Position numbers and translations under genes: made by a program. A model generated the notes under the pieces. It did not search any database and had not been told where the DNA came from. It worked only from the letters and a program-made list of their open reading frames with translations. From NCBI RefSeq assembly GCF_002831565.1, contig NZ_CP025096.1:4636501-4700500 (forward strand): 64,000 bases of DNA, in the 5' to 3' direction. Each line of letters opens with the position of its first letter. The first letter of the stretch is position 1. This document shows positions 53,048 through 61,474 of this stretch, in pieces. The DNA is from Spirosoma pollinicola (GTDB lineage Bacteria > Bacteroidota > Bacteroidia > Cytophagales > Spirosomataceae).

Positions 53048-54024
53048 TGTCCGGTTATTTGATCCAGAATCCAGTTCGACCGGGCACCGGTTTCGCCTGT
53101 GCTTGGACTGCTGCCTTCACCCCTGATATCGCGCACGATCAACTCGATCAGGGGTTGCTGCACATGTTCCGGGAAGGGAACAGTGTATTCATCTACCCCA
53201 GATTCTGTTTCTACTTTAATCCTGAAATTCTCAAAATACGAAAAGGTAATTTTCCCTTTGGAGCCGATGAGTTGCGTTTGCTCCATACGCTGCTCTTTGT
53301 TGACTGTGAAACACCAACTGCCGGTACCCAGCACGCCTGACTCGAAGGCAAAATTGGCCACGACAATATCATCTGCCGAATACAAACCGGCCTGATTCTG
53401 AGCAATGCCGCTGGCTGTTTTGATAGGGCCAAGCAGGTACTCCAGAAAATCGAACTGATGGGAGGCTAAATCGTGAAAAAGGCCGCCCCCCGAAATGGCC
53501 GGCGTAACCCGCCAGTTCGGCTCTGGCCCCGCGCCTAGTTCACGGGCCGCCGGTTGCCAGGTCAATTGCACCGATACATACCGGATATCGCCAATAACCC
53601 GCTGGTCAACCAGTTCTTTAACTGTCAAAAAGTACGGAAGTGACCGGCGGTAAAACGCGACAAAAAGAGGAACCCCGGTTTCCCGGCTTACCCGGTTCAT
53701 GGCTTCGCATTCGGCTGCGTTAAGGGCCATTGGCTTCTCGACGTATACCGGCTTTCCTGCACGCATAGCCCGAATGGCATAGTCGGCATGGCTGTCCGGC
53801 GGGGTAGCGACATAGACAGCATTGACATTGGGGTCATTGATCAGAGCATCGGCATCATCGTACCAGGTGGGGACATTGTGTCTTCTGGCATAATCGGCGG
53901 CTTTTCCGGCATCCCTCCGCATCACGGCCACCAGAACAGAATTTGGCACTTTATTAAACGCCTGACCGCTTTTCACTTCAGTTACATCTCCGCAACCGAT
54001 AATACCCCATTTCACCTGATCCAT
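53044..54024 (-). CDS. Gfo/Idh/MocA-family oxidoreductase
   Basis: This 326-residue NAD(P)-dependent enzyme starts at MDQVKWGIIGCGDVTEVKSG, with the GxGxxx nucleotide loop at residues 9-14. NAVYVATPPDSHADYAIRAMRAGKPVYVEKPMALNAAECEAM contains the family's catalytic EKP Lys. The C-terminal alpha/beta domain includes GGGLFHDLASHQFDFLEYLLG. Members oxidise or rearrange sugars or inositols. The substrate is unknown. It is convergent with the enoyl-reductase-like gene and shares the four bases TTAA with it. Confidence 0.92.
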   Translation of the reverse strand: MDQVKWGIIGCGDVTEVKSGQAFNKVPNSVLVAVMRRDAGKAADYARRHNVPTWYDDADALINDPNVNAVYVATPPDSHADYAIRAMRAGKPVYVEKPMALNAAECEAMNRVSRETGVPLFVAFYRRSLPYFLTVKELVDQRVIGDIRYVSVQLTWQPAARELGAGPEPNWRVTPAISGGGLFHDLASHQFDFLEYLLGPIKTASGIAQNQAGLYSADDIVVANFAFESGVLGTGSWCFTVNKEQRMEQTQLIGSKGKITFSYFENFRIKVETESGVDEYTVPFPEHVQQPLIELIVRDIRGEGSSPSTGETGARSNWILDQITGH

Positions 54025-54210
54025 AGCTTTTTGTTTCTCGCAGATACCCGCAACCAACAAAGCATAGTTAGTCAGATTCCTATTCGTTTCTACCTATTGC
54101 TTTATTTTCACAGGACTTATTTAGCCACGTTAAGACAAGCTACTGCGTATTGTCATCAAGTGATTTGAGTCAGCGCAGGCATGGCTCATATTGGTGTGGA
54201 TAGAGAGCAG

Positions 54211-54243
54211 AAACGCTGGCTCTTTTAGGGCCAGCGTTTTTTT
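54211..54243. terminator. Terminator near the end of the aminotransferase gene
   Basis: Arms 54211-54220 and 54230-54239 (AAACGCTGGC and its complement) pair perfectly. On the plus strand seven T follow, which fits a Rho-independent terminator; on the minus strand, in the direction of the aminotransferase gene, the U tract is short (TTTC). It lies 70 bases past that gene's stop. Confidence 0.65.
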
Positions 54244-54313
54244 ATAACTAACACAATATGGAATGAAAGGCTTGTAAAGAACGCCTTTCGCTTCGATAGA
54301 CTGAGGTTCAGGG

Positions 54314-55630
54314 TTAGCTTTTTTTCTCTTTTCCGGCTGCGAGTTGTTTGGTCGACATCGCTTCAATAGCCACCACGAGCCGGTCCAAATCTTTGGGGGA
54401 ATGATAAATGTGCGGTGTAACCCGAACGCCGTGAATGTTTTCCCAGTCAATGCCCGTTGTATGAATTTTATACTTGTTCAGCAACTGTCCATCCACTTCG
54501 CTGGTCTTCATCCCGTCAATCGAAAACAGGCCGACAGCTCCGGCAAATTCGGGTTTGAGCGACGTGTGAATCTTCACACCCGGCAGGTCTTTCACCCGTT
54601 CCATCCAGTAATTTTTGAGGTAATGTGCCCTGGCAAACTTCCGTGCCGTACCTATACTGTTATGGAAGTCAACGGCGGTGGCAATGGCCATCTCGGAGGC
54701 AAAGGAACGCGTTCCCAGACTCTCGAACTTACGAATATCGGGCCCATCGGGTTCGTTGTTGGACAGTAATGCCCAGACGTTTTTGATTTTATTCTGACGG
54801 ATATACAGCATTCCACTCCCAAATGGCGCACAAAGCCATTTATGGAGGCTGGTCGCGTAATAATCGGCACCGAGGTCGGGAATTTTGAAATCGAAGAGTG
54901 CAAATGAATGAGCGCCGTCGGCAATTACTTCGATACCCCGCTTGTGTGCTTCATCGGCTATTTTCCGAACGGGCATCACCTGCCCAATCCAGTTAATCAT
55001 ATGGGTAACGTGCACCACTTTGGTTCGGGGTGTAAACGCCTTCACGTATTGCTCCGCCAGGGCATTGGCATCTTCGCTTGGCAGGTTTAAATCCAGAAAA
55101 ACCAGTTTGATACCATCCCGTTTTTCGCGCTGTTTCCAGGCGTTGAGCATATTGGGGTAGTCCTGTTTGGTTAAAACCACCTCGTCGCCGGCTTTCAGGT
55201 TCAGGCCAAAAATGACAGTATTAAGTCCTTCGGTAGCGTTGCGGTTAATGGCAATTTCTTCTGGAGAACAGCCCCCTAGATCGGCCAGTTTGCTCCGTAG
55301 TTCTTCGCGCCCCTGATCCAGAATCCGCCACATGTAATAGGATGGGGCTTCGTTACTATACTGGTAAAACCGAATATGCGCATCCTGCACCACTTTGGGC
55401 TGCGGACAAACCCCGCCATTGTTGAGATTTAGCAAGGTAGGCGATACCGTATATTCAGATTTCACCCACGACCAGAAATCTTCATCCTGTGCCCATTCGG
55501 CAGCAGATTTCAGGGAGGCATCGATAGTGGAAACGGGGTTGGCAAACGTTTCAGGGAGAAACGCGGGGAGTGTCAGCGCACCGGTTGCAGCGGCTGCCGT
55601 TTGGCGAAAGAAGGTTCTACGAGTTGACAT
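54314..55630 (-). CDS. Tat-exported class V aminotransferase-fold PLP enzyme
   Basis: From MSTRRTFFRQTAAAATGALTL, a twin-arginine signal, the protein has 438 residues. It is similar to isopenicillin-N epimerase and cysteine desulfurase-like enzymes: NLNNGGVCPQPKVVQDA at the start of the fold, NRNATEGLNTVIFGLNLKAGDEVVL, ADGAHSFALFDF, and YYATSLHKWLCAPFGSGML with the PLP Lys264. All cofactor residues are kept. A PLP enzyme folded in the cytoplasm and then exported is well suited to the Tat route. The reaction is unknown; amino acid epimerisation or elimination are both possible. Confidence 0.88.
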   Translation of the reverse strand: MSTRRTFFRQTAAAATGALTLPAFLPETFANPVSTIDASLKSAAEWAQDEDFWSWVKSEYTVSPTLLNLNNGGVCPQPKVVQDAHIRFYQYSNEAPSYYMWRILDQGREELRSKLADLGGCSPEEIAINRNATEGLNTVIFGLNLKAGDEVVLTKQDYPNMLNAWKQREKRDGIKLVFLDLNLPSEDANALAEQYVKAFTPRTKVVHVTHMINWIGQVMPVRKIADEAHKRGIEVIADGAHSFALFDFKIPDLGADYYATSLHKWLCAPFGSGMLYIRQNKIKNVWALLSNNEPDGPDIRKFESLGTRSFASEMAIATAVDFHNSIGTARKFARAHYLKNYWMERVKDLPGVKIHTSLKPEFAGAVGLFSIDGMKTSEVDGQLLNKYKIHTTGIDWENIHGVRVTPHIYHSPKDLDRLVVAIEAMSTKQLAAGKEKKS

Positions 55631-55965
55631 GCAGGGATGTATAGAGGTGATGATGAGCGATGTACAGTAAAAATACATATTTTCTGCATACGAAATAACA
55701 GGCCCGTTTTCGGGTAGCCTAATTCATTTATCAGACTGCGAACAGTTGATCTTTCTAAGCCTGACTCAGTAAAAAGTATCTGAACAGACTCCTTAGCCAT
55801 TTTTGTAAAAATGTTACCAATAGATCACATAGTTGGATTGGTGAAACAAATCCAGTAATCGGAAGTTGATTTCATATCGAAGCATACAGTAGCCTGTAGA
55901 TCGCTGCAAGCCTGTTTTTATGGAATATATCCCTGTATTCTTTGTCAGAATGCAGCAATAGACCG

Positions 55966-57561
55966 ATGTCTGAAACAAGTATACCCCCTAATCGGACTAA
56001 CCAGTCCGAAAACGAGCGATTACGATTTTCCCTCCAGGCGGCAGGTATTGGCACTTGGGATCTGGACTTGATTACTAAAGTGGCCTGGTGGGATCAGCGG
56101 ACCAAAGAATTGTATGGCTTTACCGGTACTGACACCCGAGACTTCCAATCGGAGCAGGACCTGATGCAATACATTCATACTCAGGATCGAGAACGGATGA
56201 AAGACGCCATGCAGCGGGCGATGGACCCACGCTCCGGGGGCCTCTACGTGATCGAATTCCGGATTATTAAACGGGACAATGGCCAGGTTCGATGGGTACG
56301 GGCAAATGGACAGGCATATTTTGATGGACAAGGGAAGGCCATCCGGCTCTCGGGCACCGCGCAGGATATCACGCAACAAGTTCTGTCCCGTCAACTCACA
56401 GAAGAAGTTCAGGAGGAGTTACGGGGGGCCATTGAACTGGCTCAGTTGGGTACCTGGCAGGTTGACCTGACTACGGGTTATATCGACTACTCGTCCAGAC
56501 TTAAGCTCTGGCATGGTATTGAGCCCCATGAGGTTATTACTGCTGAACATGCTTTTCGACGCGTTCCTGAGGGAGACCACCAGCAAATTAAGAAATCAAT
56601 GCTGAAAGCGATCTCTCTTGGTTCTGATGGCTACTATGACATTGAGTATAGGCTCATAGATCCGATTGAGGGGGAAAGGATCATGCATTCGCAGGGAAAA
56701 GCCTACGAAAATCAACAGGGTCAGATATACAAGATTTGTGGCAACGTGCAGGACGTGACACAACAACGGAAGGCGCAGTGGGCTTTGGAACAGCAGGTTG
56801 CCCAGCGAACCCAACAGCTGGAAGTCTCATTGGAAGATTTACGTCGGTCCAACGAAAACCTGAAACAATTTGCCTACGTAGCTTCTCATGATCTACAGGA
56901 ACCACTCAGGAAAGTACAGCAGTTTGGCGATTTGCTGAAACGACAATACGCTCCCCACTTAGGAGAGGGAGTTACTTATCTGGATCGAATGCAGTTAGCG
57001 GCTCACCGAATGTCGCAGCTTATCCATGACCTACTCAGTTACTCGCGTATTGCTACCGGTTCCGAACGGCTGGAGTCCGTATCGCTGGAACAGGTCGTTC
57101 AGGAAGTCATCAGCGATCTGGATGTCGTTATTGACGAAACGGGTGCTTACTTAGACGTCTCACCGTTGCCTACTGTATCAGGAGATTCCTCCCAATTGAG
57201 GCAGCTCTTCCAGAATCTGATTAGTAACGCCTTAAAATTCCGGCAGCCAAACAGTAATCCCGTGATTCATATTCGGGCTCATCTGATTGCGGCAGACACA
57301 CTACCTGACACCGTCCGTCCTGCTTCGGGTGTGTCCAAATACTACAAAATTGACGTGTCCGATAATGGCATTGGTTTTGAAGAACATCACGTTGAACGTA
57401 TTTTTCAGGTTTTTCAACGGCTTCATGGCCGAAACCAATATGCGGGAACGGGCATTGGACTCGCTATCTGTGAAAAAGTAGCGGCTAATCATGGAGGTAC
57501 GATCCGGGCACAGAGTTCACCCGGCATGGGCGCTACCTTTAGTGTGTACTTGCCCGATTAG
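55966..57561 (+). CDS. PAS-domain sensor histidine kinase
   Basis: From the ATG at 55966 the protein has 531 residues (a TTG at 55942 would add eight). It contains two PAS domains with PAC motifs (about residues 20-140 and 155-270), a coiled coil (about 272-300), and a HisKA domain with the phospho-acceptor His308 in FAYVASHDLQEPLRKV. The HATPase_c domain shows the N box NLISNALKFRQPN, G1 DNGIGF and G2 GTGIGLAICEKV. It has no transmembrane segment, so it senses a cytoplasmic signal, as bacteriophytochrome-like kinases of Bacteroidota do. It is convergent with the response regulator gene. Confidence 0.93.
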   Translation: MSETSIPPNRTNQSENERLRFSLQAAGIGTWDLDLITKVAWWDQRTKELYGFTGTDTRDFQSEQDLMQYIHTQDRERMKDAMQRAMDPRSGGLYVIEFRIIKRDNGQVRWVRANGQAYFDGQGKAIRLSGTAQDITQQVLSRQLTEEVQEELRGAIELAQLGTWQVDLTTGYIDYSSRLKLWHGIEPHEVITAEHAFRRVPEGDHQQIKKSMLKAISLGSDGYYDIEYRLIDPIEGERIMHSQGKAYENQQGQIYKICGNVQDVTQQRKAQWALEQQVAQRTQQLEVSLEDLRRSNENLKQFAYVASHDLQEPLRKVQQFGDLLKRQYAPHLGEGVTYLDRMQLAAHRMSQLIHDLLSYSRIATGSERLESVSLEQVVQEVISDLDVVIDETGAYLDVSPLPTVSGDSSQLRQLFQNLISNALKFRQPNSNPVIHIRAHLIAADTLPDTVRPASGVSKYYKIDVSDNGIGFEEHHVERIFQVFQRLHGRNQYAGTGIGLAICEKVAANHGGTIRAQSSPGMGATFSVYLPD

Positions 57562-57703
57562 CCTACTATATTACTTAACTAATTTGCTGTACTTTTTTTG
57601 AGCAATTTGCCTGAATGTTCGAAATTGATAACTTTTTTACCATTCCAAGTTGTACAAGATCTAAATTATTAAAGATCCTTTTCGAGCAGTAATTCAGTCG
57701 AAA

Positions 57704-58141
57704 CTATTTTAGAAACCGCTTGGGATGCTGACACTCAGTCCAGTAAGCAATAATGGCGGCTAGTTGCGTTTTCCAGGCTTCGAAGGTCACTTTCTTCTCG
57801 AACATGCCTTGTATAGTCAACTCATATGCCTCTTCGATCAACGAATCGATAACTGGGTGTGTCATGAAAATGAATGGAATGCATTTTCGACGCAGTTGTG
57901 AGTCTTTGTCAATTTGCTGGCGAAGTTCCAGTCCACTCATACCGGGCATACTAATTTCCGAAATGATCAGGAAAGGTAACTGGTGCGTTGTTGTTAAGTA
58001 ATTGAGAGCGGTTTTACCTTCTGAAAAAACCAAAACAGGGTGTGTTAAATTTAATTCAGCTATAGCCTGTTTAAACATATCGTGGTCATCTTCATCAGCA
58101 TCGATAAAAATGATGGGGAATTCATCCATACTACTATTCAA
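57704..58141 (-). CDS. Stand-alone response regulator with Glu in place of the phospho-acceptor Asp
   Basis: This 145-residue protein is a single receiver domain. The N-terminal acidic pair is in IDADEDDHD, the conserved Thr in FIFMTHP and the Lys in GMFEKKVTFEAW. At the phosphorylation site, however, LIISEISMPGMSG has Glu62 (codon GAA) where almost all receivers have Asp in xxDxxMPxMxG. Glu at this position often mimics the phosphorylated state. The protein has no output domain, so it should act by protein contact. The histidine kinase gene is next to it, convergent, 142 bases away. Confidence 0.9.
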   Translation of the reverse strand: MNSSMDEFPIIFIDADEDDHDMFKQAIAELNLTHPVLVFSEGKTALNYLTTTHQLPFLIISEISMPGMSGLELRQQIDKDSQLRRKCIPFIFMTHPVIDSLIEEAYELTIQGMFEKKVTFEAWKTQLAAIIAYWTECQHPKRFLK

Positions 58142-58499
58142 TTGATGTTTCAGGTAAAAGAAAAGCCCGGTTCAATACCGAGCTTTCAAATCTTTTATAT
58201 GACTTAACGTTGAGTAAAACGATAACCTATCTATATCTCGGCGACTAAAAAGTCGTTCTGTGTAAGGAAGAAAAACCGTTAATTATCAGTGTACCTAAAT
58301 TATGCCAAACATCAATCCTCCTACACAAATACCTCACAATCAGACAACTATCCCAAAGCCATCTTTAACGATGCAGCAGCTAAATGCGACTTTTTTACCC
58401 AATTTTGTGTGAATAAAAACACATCTTTGTTTTTTGAGTCCTTTATAAGCGGCCAAATAGGGTAATTCTCCAAAATTTACGCCGAGGGAAAAGATACTG
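58142..58499. other. Intergenic region without supported gene
   Basis: The 358-base gap between the symporter stop and the response regulator start carries a weak hairpin just upstream of the latter (about 58158-58187, AAGCCCGGT pairing with ACCGAGCTT) and an A/T-rich stretch. A 67-codon frame overlapping the symporter end has no visible coding features. Confidence 0.4.
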
Positions 58500-60191
58500 T
58501 TAAGTAGCTGAGCGAAAAGCTGTTTTTTGTAAAATCCAGGCAATCATCACCACCAGCAGACAGCCAATTACGTTCAGCCACAAAAAAGCGGTCAAATCCA
58601 GATACCAGCTCACGATTACCAGAACCTCAGAAATAATTGATGACCAGAACGTAGCCCGGCCTCCAATTGATTTAACATAAAAGGCTACCACAAAAACGCC
58701 TAGAATAACCCCATAAAATAGCGAACCCAGAATATTGACCGCTTCGATCATACTCCCTAACCGGTTAGCAAATTGTGCGACGACAATGCAAAACACGCCC
58801 CAACCTACGGTTGCCCAACGCGAAACGCGTAAGTAATGCGCATCGTCGGAATCGTTCCTGATCAGTTGCTTATAGATATCGACTACGGTTGTTGAAGCAA
58901 GGGAATTATAAGCCGAGGCAATACTCCCCATCGACGCGCTGAAAATAACGGCAATCAGCAGGCCAATCAGGCCATGCGGCAGGTAGTCGAGTACAAACCG
59001 TAGAAAAACATAGTTAACATCGTTGATATCGGCCGATGGGTTGTTCTTTTGAATGAGTTTGGTAACGTCCGTTTTAACAAGTTTCAATGCTTCATCTGTT
59101 TCCCGCAAAATAATGCCCGCAGCATCTTGCCCAGCCTCATTATCGGCCTGAAGCGCTACCTGCATGTCCTGCACCGCCCGCTGCCGTTGCGTCGTCAGAT
59201 TCTGATGTTTTATTTCTGCCAGTTGATAGGCCGAAGCATATTGGCTGTTTTTCAGTTTATCAGTTTCCTGCTTGTTAAAAAAAGTTGGCGATGGATTGTA
59301 TTGGTAAAATACGAACACCAGTACACCCACCAGCAGTATAAGGAACTGCATCGGCACCTTCAGTAAACCGTTCATTAACAGGCCCAGGCGGCTTTGCCCA
59401 ATGGTCTCGCCCGTTAAGTATCGCCCTACCTGCGACTGATCGGTGCCGAAGTATGACAGTTGCAGGAAGAATCCGCCAATAAGGCCAGACCACAAATTGT
59501 AGCGGCTGTTTGGATCAAAATTCAGGTCGATCAGGTTCATACGACCAGCTTCGCCCGCCACATGCAGCGCGTCGACAAAACCAACGCTTTCGGGCAGCAT
59601 TTTAACGGTTAGATAACCCGCTAACCCCATGGCAAAGGTTACAATGGCCATTTGCTGAAGGTGTGTGTAAGAGATCGCTTTTGTGCCGCCCGTTACGGTA
59701 TAAATGAGTACAATACCGCCCATTAGCAGATTTGTCCAGTAGATATTCCAGCCCAGAATTGTTGAGAGAATAATGGCCGGAGCATAAATCGACAAGCCCG
59801 TCGAGAGGCCGCGCTGTAGTAAAAACAAGCCTGCCGTAAACGTGCGCACACGAGCATCGAAACGATTTTCCAGAAATTCGTAGGCCGTATACACTTTCAA
59901 CTTGTGGAAAATTGGCACGAACGTTACCGACAGGACAACCATTGCCAGCGGCAAGCCAAAATAGAACTGCACAAAACGCATTCCATCGGTAAAACCCTGC
60001 CCCGGTGCCGACAAAAACGTGACCGCACTGGCTTGCGTCGCCATGACCGACAACCCGACATGATACCAGGGTAACGATTGGCCAGCCAGGAGATAATCGT
60101 CCATACTTCGGCTGCCACGGCTTCGCCACAGGCCGTAGACCATAATGCCTACCAGTGCCAGAATTAATACACTCCAATCAACAATACTCAT
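58500..60191 (-). CDS. Sodium/solute symporter (SSS family)
   Basis: This 563-residue inner-membrane carrier has 13 or so hydrophobic helices. The pattern GSRSMDDYLLAGQSLPWYHVGLSVMATQASAVTFLSAPGQGFTDGMRF and VTGGTKAISYTHLQQMAI is typical for SSS proteins, with the sodium-site region in helix 1. An unusual soluble insertion of about 85 residues (roughly 305-390, rich in Gln, Lys and Glu) separates helices after FYQYNPSPTFF. It probably imports an organic anion or sugar with Na+. Its start overlaps the stop of the 41-residue membrane-protein gene (ATGA). Confidence 0.9.
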   Translation of the reverse strand: MSIVDWSVLILALVGIMVYGLWRSRGSRSMDDYLLAGQSLPWYHVGLSVMATQASAVTFLSAPGQGFTDGMRFVQFYFGLPLAMVVLSVTFVPIFHKLKVYTAYEFLENRFDARVRTFTAGLFLLQRGLSTGLSIYAPAIILSTILGWNIYWTNLLMGGIVLIYTVTGGTKAISYTHLQQMAIVTFAMGLAGYLTVKMLPESVGFVDALHVAGEAGRMNLIDLNFDPNSRYNLWSGLIGGFFLQLSYFGTDQSQVGRYLTGETIGQSRLGLLMNGLLKVPMQFLILLVGVLVFVFYQYNPSPTFFNKQETDKLKNSQYASAYQLAEIKHQNLTTQRQRAVQDMQVALQADNEAGQDAAGIILRETDEALKLVKTDVTKLIQKNNPSADINDVNYVFLRFVLDYLPHGLIGLLIAVIFSASMGSIASAYNSLASTTVVDIYKQLIRNDSDDAHYLRVSRWATVGWGVFCIVVAQFANRLGSMIEAVNILGSLFYGVILGVFVVAFYVKSIGGRATFWSSIISEVLVIVSWYLDLTAFLWLNVIGCLLVVMIAWILQKTAFRSAT

Positions 60192-60313
60192 GATAACCAG
60201 CGCATTAATCCATAAAAAAACAAGATTTCGGCAACCAGGCTACCAATAACAATGGCATAAAGTTGGGTCCATGAACGAGCAAAAGGGGGTAGATCGGTAG
60301 GGTCTTCGGGCAT
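60188..60313 (-). CDS. 41-residue membrane protein coupled to the symporter
   Basis: Reading the minus strand from the ATG at 60313 gives MPEDPTDLPPFARSW, then a hydrophobic helix (IVIGSLVAEILFFYGLM) and the stop TGA inside the symporter ATG (ATGA overlap). The layout, a charged Pro-rich start, one helix of about 20 residues and tight overlap, is that of a small transporter subunit. It is below the usual length cut-off for gene calling. There is no family I can name. The small helix could stabilise or regulate the symporter; this is inferred from context. Confidence 0.7.
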   Translation of the reverse strand: MPEDPTDLPPFARSWTQLYAIVIGSLVAEILFFYGLMRWLS

Positions 60314-60389
60314 ACAGGAACGGCTTATGGGACTATAACGGCGAAAATAAGGGAAATCGGTGTAAACTAATTTAAATAGGCTTTACGAC

Positions 60390-61298
60390 TCACTTCCCGA
60401 TTCGTAAATGGTAACTGACAAAGGGGATTAACGTAAGCGGTGCTGCAATTTTGGTACCAACAATAAAGGGAACATATAAAGCCAGATCAAAGGCATGACG
60501 ACGGCGATCAAAGCGAACGCCTGCCGATACAACACCCGCAAAATCGACATTCCCACCGCCACCAAGCAACACAAAATTCTCACTGATGAACGTCAGTTTC
60601 GGGCTAACTTTTCGTACTAGCCCAAATGTGCCCACAACGTTTCGGGACAATTCTCCATTTGATACACTCCACCCTAACCCGTAGGTTGTGTTATTTCGTC
60701 GATCTCCGGTCGTTACTATGCCCTGCACATAGCCAATACCGACGAGTGAATTACTATTGCCATTAAAAAGTCCACCATCACGCAGCCCTATATACTGGGC
60801 ATTAACACCCAGGCGAACCCGACTGCTGACCGGCAATGAAACTTTTGTTGAGAGGTTGAATAGCGCCGTTGGTACAAATGAAAAAAATGAGGCATTTACG
60901 CTCCAGTTATCAGAAATGCCATACTCAAACTGACTGATATACAAGGCATAATTTCGAAAATACAGTTTATTCTTTTCGGCCGAAAAAGCCGTTGGTGCGA
61001 ACCGCATGGTTTGCGGAAACAGGTTGGGATAAACGTCACCTTCTGCTTGTGCACCTTCCTGTTCTATTCGAACAATCTGATCTGTTTTCAATCGAACTTC
61101 TCCCAGGTTGTTGGTCCGGATAACGGCCTCTACACTGTCCTGACGAACCAACTCACCCCGTAGTTGCGTACCATCTTTCAGCACAATAGTGTAGGTACGC
61201 TTCGCCGGAGCGGGTTGTTTTTGGGGTTGGTAATAGTCGTTCTGGGCTTTAGTTACGATGGCTAACAGGACAAGAAGGAGAGTAATTATGTGTTTCAT
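60390..61298 (-). CDS. Exported protein with LKDGTxLRG repeat and barrel-like C-terminus
   Basis: The 302-residue product has a Sec signal (MKHIITLLLVLLAIVTKAQ). Residues 35-75 carry the motif VLKDGTQLRGELVRQDSVEAVIRTNNLGEVRL, a small beta-domain also found twice in the paralogue at 61475-62674. The remaining 200 residues have alternating strands and the end RFDRRRHAFDLALYVPF...YHLRIGK, as in small outer-membrane barrels. Function is unknown. The shared features show that this gene and its upstream neighbour arose by duplication. Confidence 0.75.
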   Translation of the reverse strand: MKHIITLLLVLLAIVTKAQNDYYQPQKQPAPAKRTYTIVLKDGTQLRGELVRQDSVEAVIRTNNLGEVRLKTDQIVRIEQEGAQAEGDVYPNLFPQTMRFAPTAFSAEKNKLYFRNYALYISQFEYGISDNWSVNASFFSFVPTALFNLSTKVSLPVSSRVRLGVNAQYIGLRDGGLFNGNSNSLVGIGYVQGIVTTGDRRNNTTYGLGWSVSNGELSRNVVGTFGLVRKVSPKLTFISENFVLLGGGGNVDFAGVVSAGVRFDRRRHAFDLALYVPFIVGTKIAAPLTLIPFVSYHLRIGK

Positions 61299-61474
61299 AA
61301 ATTCGGTGGGTTTGCTGTTATTTCGCACGAATAACAAACAAGGCAAAAAACATACCCAATTACAATCATACAACAAATACCTCTTTTTGCGATTGACGAA
61401 CACATCAACCCGTACCAATTAGTATGTCAGGTAGTTAACTCAAATACTTTCCAGGCTCTTTTACAGATCAATAA

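Noticed and set aside
58340-58543. A 67-codon minus-strand frame at the end of the symporter gene
   Set aside because: It overlaps the symporter C-terminus in another frame and has no start signal or family features.
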